Both the position numbers and the translations under genes were made by a program. A model generated the notes under the pieces. The model was not told the DNA's origin, made no database searches, and saw only the letters and a list, made by a program, of their open reading frames with translations. Of a DNA stretch of 64,000 nucleotides, positions 23,201-36,833 are shown in pieces. Origin of the DNA: Hofstenia miamia (taxonomy: Eukaryota; Xenacoelomorpha; Acoela); NCBI GenBank assembly GCA_004352715.1, contig SCFE01000032.1, forward strand, positions 708,945 through 772,944. Direction: 5' to 3'. Every line of letters begins with the position of its first letter. The first letter of the stretch is position 1.

Positions 23201-26200
23201 TATTATGATTACTTCTATTCACATAATCAAAGAATGTGTATATAGCCATGGTATTAGATGAATTTATGTCATATATTATTAATTGATGTTATGCTACCAT
23301 AAAGAATGCAAAACCTTTTTACATTAATAAAAGTATTTACTATATATTATAGCGCTTTTTCTGGTTTTGCACTTTGGAAATTTTCTGGCTTGATCCAAGA
23401 TATAGCCTCAGTAAGATCCAATTTAGCTCTCAGTAGAGATAAATCTCACAATATATCTTCATGAATGGAAGATCTCAAATATTGGTAAATTTTATATTAA
23501 GACAGTGGAAAGGAGAGACAACAGAATGTTCTTTGCTAGATAAACCAGAATTTTTATCAGTATTTTTTGCATGTCTTACCCTCTCACGTTTTATTGCAGA
23601 TTCTGACGATGTACGCACGTGATTTAAAATCACATTCATTAGAAAAACTAGTGGCTTGTGCAAAATAAGAACTTTTAAAAAATACGTACTATAATAGTGC
23701 ATGTATTGGTGCTTTAGTTGAGTGGCCTGTATCCGGCCTTTCTGCTGATACATCACGTTAGATTAACTTCGGAGGAAATTCACGTTCTTGTTTTAAGTGT
23801 GACAAAATAGGGCAATATGTCAAATTTATAATAGATCAGATCTAGAAGAGAACTTGTTATCAATATGGGTTGCTGGGAAATACTTCCGCCATGTGCATGC
23901 CTGTTATATATAAGCCGAGATCATAAGTACGCAATACTGGCGGTAATGCTTCTTCATCGGGAAATGAGAAGGAACGATGTTTTGTGTTGCGGCATACGCC
24001 CCTACATTAGATGTCCCAATAGTAGCGGTAAATGTGTACATATATAAAGATAGTTTCATTACATAGCAACTGGTTCACGATCTCTGATAACACATGAACT
24101 TGCAATGAAGTGAAGAAGAAACACATTGTAGTTAAAATTAATAGAATATTCTTCTTTGGAGGTAAAGAAAAGAAAAAGAAAAAAACTAATTAACATCAGT
24201 AACACAGCTGGTATTATAATAATTAAACAGAAGCAAAGTTAGTTTGAATAGAATCGGAATTTCCTTGCGGGAAAAATTCTCAAGTTGTGTTTTTTCTTCC
24301 AGTTGAAACCAATGAATTTGTACGTAAGTTTGAGTTATAGTCCGGCATATTGATAGGAGACAATGAATAATATCTGGAATACACATTTCATTGTAGATGC
24401 GTTTATCCGATAACTTTCTGAGTTTGAATACGCTAGTTACGTTTTTAATGAGACCCATCTTCAGTGCCTTCGCTTGAACAAGATCTATATTCTTCAGAAC
24501 AGAATCTGGAGCAGATCCATAGACTGATACTGCGTAACCAATCGACGAGAGCACTAATGAACGGTATAAGATGGAAATGTCTGCACTGTTTTTCACATAT
24601 TTTTCAACCTCAACTAAAGATACAAATAATCTACATGTTTATGGAATCTTAACTTCCGATCAAACCAGACACCAAGTATTTTCAGATACTCCTCATTATC
24701 AAAGTCCATAGGTAAGGGAATACGGGGGTGCAAGTTTATGACCATTGTTTTTGTTTTGTTAATATTTAGAAGAACTCCATTGTCGGCACACCAGTCCGCC
24801 GTTATTTTGACGAGACAGAGGAAGGCGTTGTCCTGAGTGTTTTTACCTGTCACAATTATAGTCCTCTCTCTGTCCCGCATCCCAAAGATTTGTTGTGCCA
24901 GAATCTCATCACAATTTGCCTGTGGGGATAATAGATACCTCCTACTGTTAAATTTTTCCTATCAAGCATAATTTTTACCTAAAGCCCTTCAAAATACTGT
25001 TTTATGAAGCCTTCGTCTTGGGGTACTACTCTAGTGACAAGTAAGTTGTTTTTGGCGTAAATGCAAACGCCACCAGCTCTTTTCTTTTTTGTTGAAAGAA
25101 AGTCTCGATTGCATCTCAGTAGTTGATAACCATATATTACCAAGGAATCATCCTTTATTTCATCAGAGAGCCATGATTCAGTAACCAAACAGAGGTCAGT
25201 TTTGTTGTGAAATAAATCGGAAGCGAGTTTAGATATTCTGGTTTTCTTTTTCAAGGATCTAGAGTTGATTAGGAGTATTGATGGTATACTCTCTAGTCAA
25301 ATTTCAACCTTCTATATATATATATATATATATATATGTATAATTTTCCTAATTTAATAAAGCGATGCCAAAATATGACTGTTATGACATTTCAGAGACA
25401 AATATTACTGTATTACTAAAAAAACCGGAATATTACTTCCCATGACTTTATAACTTCCTATTTAAATGCAGTGTTTAAGGAATTAGCTTTTGAAGGGGAA
25501 GTTGTACAGTATCAAAGTAAGTTTGCTTTAATTACATCAAAAAAATTGAACTTTTTAAGGTAGTATCAGAATTTGACATAGGCGGCTCGTACGTGTAAAA
25601 AATAAGCAAGCAGCGCTTGCCCAATAATTTTTTATTAAATGAATTTCATTCTTATTTGTATGAATTTATATCTATCCAAATCGTAAATTGTTAGTTTAAT
25701 AATAATAATGAAAGACTTTAAGCCGGTTAGGGCGGAACAAAACACGAATTAAAAATTCAAATCAATCGACAATGGGAGCAGTCACACAGGATGAAGTACG
25801 AGCAGATCAAAGAGTAGTCAAAGTGAGACAAAGGAACATTGAAGAGGAAAGACATCAACCATTTTTGACGGTCGAGGGCGAGGAAAAAATCAATGGCAGT
25901 TGGAGGATTTAGAGTCAGTAAGAAATTAGCAGAAGCACAAACACGATTGAAAAACGAGTGAAGGGTGCAATGTTTCTTGAGACGACGAACAGAGAACGTG
26001 CACCATCAGCGCGAGTGGAGTGGGAGATAGAGAGCGAGATAAAATCAAATGGATCAAGGTCTAACTTCCGAGTCAGTAAACTATAGAATGGGAGGAGATC
26101 ACAGGCAGTGGGAGAGTCGAAAATTTCAGCAGAGCGTCTTTATAGGCCAAATGGAAAATCCATTTGAAAGCGCGTTTCTGAAAACGTTCCATAGAGTGGA

Positions 26201-29200
26201 ACAAAGCACCAGAAGGCCACCAACAGGGAGACGCGTAGAGAAGAATGGCTCGAGGAATGGACTTGAACAATAAGTGTTTCACAGCGGACGAGGTATTAAA
26301 AAAGACAAATCAGAAGGGAGAACCACAGAAAAGGAAATACCACATGTCTTGGTAGCGCTAAAATTAAGATGCTTGGCAGAGGACCAAGTAGACAAATGCT
26401 CAAGATCAGAGGAAATGTTAGAAGCAAAAGACCAGTTAAAATAAAAAACGCAGTGTCATCAACATACAACAAGCAAGACGAGTTGAGAACAGAATGAGGG
26501 AGGTCAACACTGAGCCTTGAGGGGCAACACTAGTAACGGGGACAGGAGAAGAGATAGACTAGTTGATTTTGACTGGAACATTTCGATGAAATCCGCATCA
26601 AAACCAAATAAACGTAACTTGTCAAGCAGAATGGAATGCTTTTGAAATGTCAAGGAAGATAATACAACCAGGATCATTCCAATCAGAGTGAAAGTAGCAG
26701 TTTTCGAGTGTAAGTTAGTAATCGTAGACCCACCAGAAGAGGTGACGAATTTTTGGGAATATATAATGAAAAACAAGGCGTTCACCGATGATAGACAGTC
26801 GAGATAGAATTGCTATTGGGGGGTAGGACGTGACCTGCGAGGAGGGAAGCTGATTAGATTTTAACAGCGGAGAAATCCAAGATGTCTTCCAACAGGCGGG
26901 ATAGCGCTTAGAGGAGCAAATGAAGGAGTAAAGATGCTTTAAATTGATAGAAAGCGTGGAAGAGGTTTCATGAATTACAAAGAAAGGACACCCTTAGGAT
27001 AGCCAGGGCCCAGAAATTTCGAAAGTTTAAAGCATGAGAAAAATATCAGGGGCAGAAAAGAAAATATCAAAAATGGGGTTTAGGGGGGGGGCAGCGGGGG
27101 GCCCAGAGAACAGGGAGACGGTTTCAGAAAAGATAGGGGAAAAATACACTTTAAACAGATCAGTTTTCTCTAGACAAGGGGGGCAAAAAAAAACATTCTA
27201 TCTCAAATTGGGGGCCTTAACTTGGAATTAAACAAAACAGGAATAGAAAAGGAAAGAAAAGCACGTTTTCCGCCGATGAGGAAAATAAAAAGAAATAACT
27301 TGGTGTAAGAAGGTGAACCAATCATCAACTGTGAAGGAATCATTAAGGAGCAAAGGTGAAAGAGCAGCATTAAGTGATAGAAAGTAACTTTTGAATCAAG
27401 CATATTGCGGAGCAGCCGCCGGATAAGCAGATGGAGTAGAGTTGACGGACAGATTGAAGTGGACAAATGGGTGATCTGACAGCTTAGCAAGAACAGGGAT
27501 TACAGATATGTCGAATATGTAATCAGGGTGAGAGCACAGAACCAAATCAAGCAGGGTGGAGCTGGAAGTAGGAGAAAATAAAAGTTGTTCAAGAGAAAAG
27601 CAGGCAAAANTAGAGAAGAATGGCTCGAGGAATGGACTTGAACAATAAGTGTTTCACAGCGGACGAGGTATTAAAAGAGACAAATCAGAAGGGAGAACCA
27701 CAGAAAAGGAAATACCACATGTCTTGGTAGCGCTAAAATTAAGATGCTTGGCAGAGGACCAAGTAGACAAATGCTCAAGATCAGAGGAAATGTTAGAAGC
27801 AAAAGACCAGCCAAAATCAAAAATCGCAGTGTCGTCAACATACAACAGGTAAGACTAGTTGAAAACAGAATGAGGGAGGTCCTTTAATGGCAACGAGGAA
27901 GAAAAGAACAGCAAGCACTGAGCCTTGAGGGGCACCACTAGTAACGAGGACAGGAGAAGAGATAGACGAGTTGATTTTGACATATTGGTGGCGATTGGTC
28001 AGGTAAGACTGGAACAGTTCAATGAAATTCGCATCAAAACCAAATAAACGTAACTTGTCAAGCAGAATGGAATGAGTGAGGCAATCAAACGCTTTTGAGA
28101 TGTCAAGAAAGATAATGCAACCAGGATCATTAAAATCAGTGTGAAAGTAGCAGTTTTTGATCAGTATTAGTAAGTTAGCAATCGTAGAGCAACTAGGAAG
28201 GTTGCTGCTGAAAAGAAGAGATGGGGTTACAAATTTTTGGAAATACTTGACGAAAAACAAGGCGTTCAAAGTCGAGATAGGATAGCTATTTGGCGGTAGG
28301 ATGTGACCTGCGAGGAGGGAAGCAGATTAGATTTTAACAGCGGGGAAATGCAAGATGTCTTCCAACAGGCGGGATAGCGCTTAGAGGAGCAAATGAAGGA
28401 GTAAAGATGCTTTAAATTGATAGAAAGCGTGGAAGAGGTTTCATGAATTACAAAGAAAGGACACCGTAAGGATAGCTAGACCAGACAATTTTCAAGATTT
28501 AAGCATGAGAGAAATATCATGGGCGCAGAAGTCAATATCACAAAGTCGGATTAGCGGGGAGGCAGCAGGCGGACCAGGGCATATGGAGACAGGTTCAGAG
28601 AAGTTAACGGCAAAATACGCGTTGAACAGATCAGCTTTCTCCAGGTCAGAGTGAGCAGAAAGAAGATTTAATCTCAAATTGGGGAGCTCAGGCCAGATAA
28701 GCAGATGGAGAAATAGAGTTGACACACAGATTGAAGCGTACGAATGAGTGATATGTCAAATATGTAATCGGGGTGAGAGCACAGAACCAAATCAAGCAGG
28801 GAGGAGCTGGAAGTAGGAGAAAATACAAGTTGTTCAAGAGAAAAGCAGGCAAAAACTTCTAAAACAGCAGACTCATAAGTGTCAGTAGAGTCAGGCGCAT
28901 TCCAGCAGACATTAGGAAGATTGAAGTCACCACAAACAAGAAAATGAGGATGAATTGAAAAGCCAAGGTGCCGAGTGAGGGAGATAGACTGTTCATGAAA
29001 AGACTCGAACATAGATGGTAAATCAGCAATGGGAATGCGAAAGGCACTATTTGAAGGAGGGTTGTAAACGCAGAGCAGAGAAACAATGTGGTCACTGAGA
29101 ACAACAGCACAGCCACAACAGAAATCGAAGGATAATGAATCCATTGAAATGGGAGGGATGTCACGGTTAGGAAGGCGTGAAGCAATGATAACACCTCCAT

Positions 29201-32200
29201 GGTGACCACTGGAGCGATCCATACGAGAAAGAACTTTAAGAGTAGAGTTGGGAAAAACAACACTGTCAGCAATGGCAAGATCAAGCCAGGTTTCAGTGAT
29301 GAAAATGAAGAAGTTTTAAAAAACTAAGACGACGGTTCAAAGATACAAGACTGTGGACATTGGCAAGCAATAAGGAAAAGCCAGAGTTACGAGGGAGAGG
29401 AAGATCAGAGTGAGATAGTCAGTCACGGTGAGGACGGAGGCCAACAGATTTGCGCTCATCGTCAGAGAGACGGTAATAATGAATCAAGATGCCTTCAGAC
29501 CACACATCGGGATTCATAAGTGCAAGATGAGACTCTTGATCGCAGACAAATGGAGAGTCAGGATGTGTAGGGATGGAAAGGACATCATCAAATTGTAGAG
29601 GTGGACACAGAGACAGCAAAACGGCCAATATAGATATGAGCTTTGCGGGGAGGCCGCGGAAGTAAACTTATTGGAACAGCAGAAAGCATTAGAACCAAAA
29701 ACTGGACGAGGACGATCACGGTTTGTAGACGAAGGGATAGACTGCTTAGGAGGATGCGGTAGAGCAGAGGGAGGAGCAAGCGCGGGTGTGAAACTTGGAG
29801 CAAGATGATTGGGGAGAGATGAAACAGTACGTGAGGCAGCAGCACTGTTTGTGTGAAAACAACATTCAAGAATCAAGAAATAATATGAAAATATGAATGG
29901 AATATAGGANNNNNNNNNNNNNNNNNNNNNNNNNNNNNNNNNNNNNNNNNNNNNNNNNNNNNNNNNNNNNNNNNNNNNNNNNNNNNNNNNNNNNNNNNNN
30001 NNNNNNNNNNNNNNNNNNNNNNNNNNNNNNNNNNNNNNNNNNNNNNNNNNNNNNNNNNNNNNNNNNNNNNNNNNNNNNNNNNNNNNNNNNNNNNNNNNNN
30101 NNNNNNNNNNNNNNNNNNNNNNNNNNNNNNNNNNNNNNNNNNNNNNNNNNNNNNNNNNNNNNNNNNNACCCTCCAACAGCGATTGATTTCTTTTCCCCAC
30201 CACCGAGCTTCAAGAAATTTTTGATGGCTTTCCTCTTTGCTGAGCCTTTCTCCGACTTCGCCTACTCTTCCATTTGCTCCTATTTCATCTCCTGCGACTG
30301 TCCTCGCTGCCGTAAAACTTGACTTGTTTTTATTTTCTTGTTGTGTATGCCTTCAGCGGCTAAATAAAGTCATTGATTATTATTATTGTGGTTATATGGA
30401 CTTAAATAGAGGCCGGTTTCACATCCCTATGCAATTGCCGTTTTATAGAATTATTATCTTTTAAAAACTTTGAACAATTGAAATTTAAATGTGATTATCC
30501 TCAGCTGCCATTTTCTGTACTATATTTAATTCCAATTTTCTCAATCTTGAAAAACTTTGTAATTAATCTCAAGTTTGCTATCATTGACATGGCTTCTATT
30601 GTAAATCGACAAAATTCGTATTCGGTATCTTGAAATGCATGATATATCGACTGTATTACCTCAAATTTGTAAATATTTGATTTAATACGAACTATTTGAA
30701 TTTTATAGGCATCTACAGAACGATTATTTTCTGTTTAAATAAAATTTACACAAATTCAAGAACAACAATTATAGGAGAAAAAACTACAGAAATTATTAGC
30801 AATTTTTTTTGAAAATGTTTTATTAAATGAATTGCAGAACTAATCTTATTTTTATAATAATATTGCAAATATCTTTCTGAAAAAAATCGCCGCAGTGATT
30901 TCACATATAAATGTATTTTTTATGGTTCATTTTTTTGTAATTTGTAAACATGTGTATATTGAAATGTATATATACTTTGCAAATTTGAAAGTGCATGAAA
31001 ATATGCAAAAGAGATAAACTGAAATATAGCTAAAGTGTTAAAGATGCACATATATACGGACAGGGGCGTACCCCGGATTTTCTGACGGGGGGACATCATT
31101 GTTATTCCCTAAAATTTTTGAAAATATTGAGAAAATAGACCCTAAAAAATGCATTTCACGATCCTCGATTTTAAATTTTTTAATTTTTTACGAAAATTTT
31201 TTTGATTTATCCAGTCAAAATCAATTTTGGAAACCTGACGAGGGGGGACATTCCAACATGTCCCCCCCCTAGGTACGCCACTGTATACGGATATTTCCCT
31301 TATTGGAAATGTTTTCCTTAGCGGCAATAAGTATTGGATGTTCTTGTAATGCAAGAAAATTTCAATGACTTCTAGAAAATTTCTTCTGGCAATTGAGCGA
31401 GAGTGATCTAATTAATCGAGCAGGACATTTAGTCTTTGATTTAAATAGGTTATACATGCCAACGAAATATAATGAAAATCTTAGATTTAATGAGTTTTGA
31501 TTAATGTTTTTTCATTGTCGAAAATTTCTAGAATCATAGATGTCTTTTTGTATGCGCAGCTGCTTAAACGAATTCTTATTTAAGAAAATATTCAGTAAAA
31601 CATGCATACATTGGATATATTTTATTCTTTGCATAGTAATTATTTCTTGCTTTCATTTTGAATTAAATGAAATGCAAGAATAAACTTATGATTGCTACCT
31701 ACACTGCTAATTCAGGTGTTGATTTTATTAATGGCGCTTAGCAATACTTTTTTAATATATATTTTGCTAAATATTTTGAGATTTTTTAATTGTGAATATA
31801 ATACGATTCATTCAATATAAAGGATTGCATTATTTTGAACTAACAGGAAATTTCCTGAATTTATACTGAAAGTGAGTAAAATTTCAGCATGGCAATTTTT
31901 ATTTACGTTGATGCAGCTTAGTTAATTTATTCTTGACCTGATGCAGCCTTATTTAACTAGCCTAGCTATATTTTCGTTATTTATATCTTTCGAAAAGTTC
32001 TTATCCAAAATGACTAGCGTATTGTTAACAAATATTATTGTATAAGAATTTTTTTAAGCAATTCAATTTAATAAAACTTTAGTTACATGCCAAATACCCA
32101 CAGATACCTATAGTGGAGGAAAGGCTATATTCATCGACACAGAAAATACTTTGTAAGTTTTGTTTTAATGAAATTTCAATTATGTATAATAAATATGATA

Positions 32201-35200
32201 TTTGGCAATGGTAACTTAACCCTTCTTCGTATTTTTTCTGAAATGTGATGCACTGGATTCGGACAAAATTGCGTAAAAACCCAGTAAAAATGTCAAAGAT
32301 GCGTTAAAATTCCCCAAACAACTGAATAATCATGATTTTTTTGAATTTTTCACCAATTACCAGACACTATTCCATGAAATTATCATGATGTTTAAAATGA
32401 AGCGCCGGTAAACTTTGACATTGTTACGAAAATGCTTAGAAATTATTTCAATGTTTTGTACATAGTACATTGCATTTTGGATCCAACTTCTCCAGAGTTA
32501 CAACAGGATATCTAGCAAAGTTTTTGCGGGGAAAAGAGCCGTGTTTGTTTTATTTTTAACGTTATTTTTTTCATGATTAAAAGCACTGTTTAATTTTCGA
32601 TTTAATCTTTCTTCAATGCATTCAGAAGTGCATATTCCTGAATATTATTGGATACGAATTTATGGATCAATTGTTTTTTATTCGTGAACCGACTTATCTC
32701 ATATAACTAATGAATGCCTGTATTCATTGACCTTAGTTTTTTGTAATGAACTCAGTAAAATGCACTTCTTTATTTAATTCAAATTCTAAATTACTGTAGT
32801 GGGTTACGCAAACTTATCTGGTCTTTCCCATCTAGATGTTTTTCGATGTCTTCAGCTATGGTTTTTCAATTATTTATTGAAAAAAATCAAGAACTTAGGT
32901 TTTCTTTATTTCTCTAGTTGGTTTTGATTGAAATATTTTTTAGATGCTTTATCATTTTTTTACATTTTCTGGAGCTATATGTGGATTTATATTAAGTATG
33001 ATACATGTATCCATGCATCCATGCATCATCTGCATATTGATAAAAACAACATGATTTCACCTAATTGACGATATCTTTGACGTGTATTGTGAACAGAATT
33101 GGACCTAGTATGATTCCCATGGTAAACTCCGTGTGTAGTAGTATGATCAGCAAACAATTTTGAAAACTTACTCTTGGTCTCCTTTTTGAAGGAAAGCTAC
33201 ATATTAGGCTAGTGCTACTACAATATTTGAATTTCTAATTCAGACAACAACGACTTCTATTTCGACATTGACTAGTTCAGATTTGATAACAAATGGTTCA
33301 CATTCGACAACAAGCTTTTCACATTCGAAGACAAATGCTTCAAATTCGGCAGTTGTTTTTACTGAGTTTTACATACTCCACTATTTTGCACCAGATATAT
33401 AAAATTTTTATCAATTTTTCCGTTTGAAAAAGTAAGTTTGAATTTTTTAAACTTTACTAATTTTTGTAAATTATGATAAAATCCTAAAATGCTCTACATG
33501 TGCAAAAAGGAAAATCTGTTTTTTTGCATGTGCATTTTGAGATACATCGTATCATTTTACAAAGAATTGCTCCTGCTTCCAACCAGTTGAAATTGAAGTT
33601 CTTATAAAACTTATGGACCAAACTATTACTTTCTGTAATCTTTACAGTGATGCTAATAAGAAAAATGCTTACATGAAAGCCACTTCTAATTCTGTAAATT
33701 TCGAGTCGATACAAGATAAGTTAGACAATAGCTGAAAAAATCGAATGCCAAAAGTCTGAACTTTCTTTATTAAACGAAAAGGTGAATTCTATTAAGCATA
33801 TTTCAAAAGAAACACCCATTGAGCAAAAACGTGAAGACCGCATGGCAATTCCAAATGCAATTCGGATTCGGGGCATTCCAGATACTAAGACAAATGCCAA
33901 AGAGCAACTTGATTTTGATGAAATTGAAGTATCCCAATTCCTTAAGCATATTGAAGTAAATTGCACTGTAAAAGATATTCAACGTCTTGGAAGGAAATCG
34001 AAGCAAATTGATCGGCCTCTATTGGTAATACTAGATACAGTATGGAACAAGAGGAAGATATTGTTATCCCTATATAAATTGAAATCCTATAAAAACAGAT
34101 TTTTATTTCTCCTGATTTATCAGCCTCTGAGGTTAATCAAGAGAGACAATGTCTCAAACAGAGACGCGAATTTATAAGCGAAGGAATTAACTCAAAATAT
34201 ATATGAATTCGTAATTTAAAGCTGCGAGCATGTGAAAATGATAAGTGGAATACCAAATGACTAGAAAAAAGAAACGCGTTTCTAGTATATTCTTACTAAA
34301 TGTGCTATCACTAAAGAAACCAAATGCCAATCATTATATTTTAAATGATTTACTTTGCAATAAAATCGATTTATTTGTTATTACTGAAACGTGGCTTAAT
34401 AGTGACATAGAAGATTGTGTTGTTAGCATTCATGGAAATAAATTAATTTGAAAAGATAGATCATGCTCTAATTCACTTAAAACCAAGGGGTGTGGAATAT
34501 GTGCTTATTTTAGTAAACTTTATAAACTACAATCCCTGACTATTGCTAATTCCAATAGCCTTGAAATATTTTGGTGTTTGCTGGATTCATAATCAATACA
34601 TATTTATTGCGTAGTGCATTATCCGTCCAACGTGGGGAAGAAATTGCAATATGAATGCCACATTTTAGCAAATATTGATAAATTAATTACCCTTTATCCT
34701 GATGCTCTCGTGTTGGCCCTTGTTGGGAAAGAAGGTTTACCTCAAGATCGTTGAAATATCCCACTATCGTAATATGAGCATCAGGATAAAATGCTTATAC
34801 TTCAACGATCTTGAGGTAAACATTTCTTTCCCAAAAAGCGCCAACACGAAAATGTAAACGCAGATTGTATTTTTACTATTGCAACTGATTATTACCAACA
34901 CCATTTCTCTTTTTATCTTCGGGTCCAACTGATCACATCGGATTAATAATGCATTCTAAAATCCCCCCAGTAACAAAACGTGAATTTGTTTGGATACATC
35001 GTCAAAAAAGTCTGATATATATATATATAGACTGGGAATTGCTCTAGATAATTCGAACTATTATTTGATCATGTCTATGGATGATCCTAACACGGCAGCA
35101 GAAACTTTCGTAACAATATTGTCGAGGTTTATAATGATTATTTCCCACTAATAATAGTCAAAACCTCAAACAAGCAGCACTTAAGAAAAAAATTTTTCAT

Positions 35201-36790
35201 GAGTCTCAAAGCTTAGTAATCAAATTAGGAATCAATTAATTAATAACATCATTTATCAAAGAAAAGCGTGATTCAAGGTTTTGGTGGAACAATTTAAATA
35301 GAAGTTTAAAACGAAAACAATCCTTAGGCGTCAAAATACCTTCTTCACCAGATGAAATTAACAGTTATTTTACAGATATATTGACGATAACACCATACAT
35401 TGCACCATTCTCCCACACATTAGAAGAGCGCCCGATTGAAGATTTGGATTTAATCACAGTACACGAATGCCTTAGCTAATATTAAAAGGTCTTCCCCTGC
35501 TCCAAATTGTATTCTTTATTGGTTAATTGAAAACAACACATATAATTTACCCGAAGTGTTATTCTATGTTTTTAATCTCAGTATCAAGAAAGGCACATAT
35601 CCAAAGAATTTTAAAACCTCCCGTATAGTACCAATTCCAAATAGGCAAAGATTGAATCACTAGACCATCTCCGTCCTGTACCCATTACCTTAATTATTTC
35701 TAGAATTTTTTAAAGGTTACTCGTTGACACATTAATATCTGACAAAAATTACCACGAACTTTACGACTATGCTATAATATTTACTCTTCATTTCAGCAAG
35801 GCATTTGACAGCGCTAAAATGCACACGATTGCAGAAAAATAGCTAAAATTATACCCCATCAAAAACATTTAATTAACATTCTTATTGGTTTTCTAATAGA
35901 AATAAAACAATGTGTCGATATGGGCAAGCGTCACTCAGGATTACTCGAAAATAACTGTGGTGTTCCTCAAGGAACTATTTTTGGGACTATAATGTTTAAT
36001 TTATTATATGACGATATGCAAACTCTTCTGACTCTGGTAATTTGGTTAAAAATCTGGATGATATCAATTGCATTATTCCCGGTTTCTATGTATACTTTGA
36101 TCGAACTGAAACAATTAGTAAAGAATTTATATCATGGTGTAGTTTGGATAACATGTTTTTTCAATGCAAACAAATCTGTAGAACTGTATTCAATTTCGAA
36201 AAGGTGATAAACCTCGAAAGAAATTCATGGAATTCAGCAAAAAACCAATGTCGTAGTCTTTGGAGCGATCTTGTCCAATGACCTCGGATTTAAAAACACA
36301 TTCATAAACTTGAGAAAAAGGTTTCTTCGGTAATATATTTCTTACTCAAGATAAAGTACTTAAATTATAGTTCTGAAAACTTGAATTAATTATATAGACC
36401 AATGATGTCCACTCATATAAGCTATTTCATAAGAGTCGGGTTAGGTTATTCCCAACAAAACATTTACAAGATTGATCGACTCCAACGCAAAGCACAAAAA
36501 ATGGGATTATTGGAATCTTATACACCAATGAAGGAATTTTTCTACAAGGATAACAAGCTATATGACAAAATATGCAATACTAATCATATTTTGACAGGAA
36601 TAATTCCCAAACGAGAACTATATGCTATTTGTTGGTTATGAGAGAGCAAACCACATTTCGGTTACAGTGCATGAAATAAATACAAATTTCTTTCCCGATC
36701 GAAAAAATATAAAAAATAGTTTTTTTCTAATTCTGTAAATTAATAAGATTATCAGATGTTTTCTTTCTGATTCTAATAAATTTTTATTAA

Positions 36791-36833
<43 letters not shown>

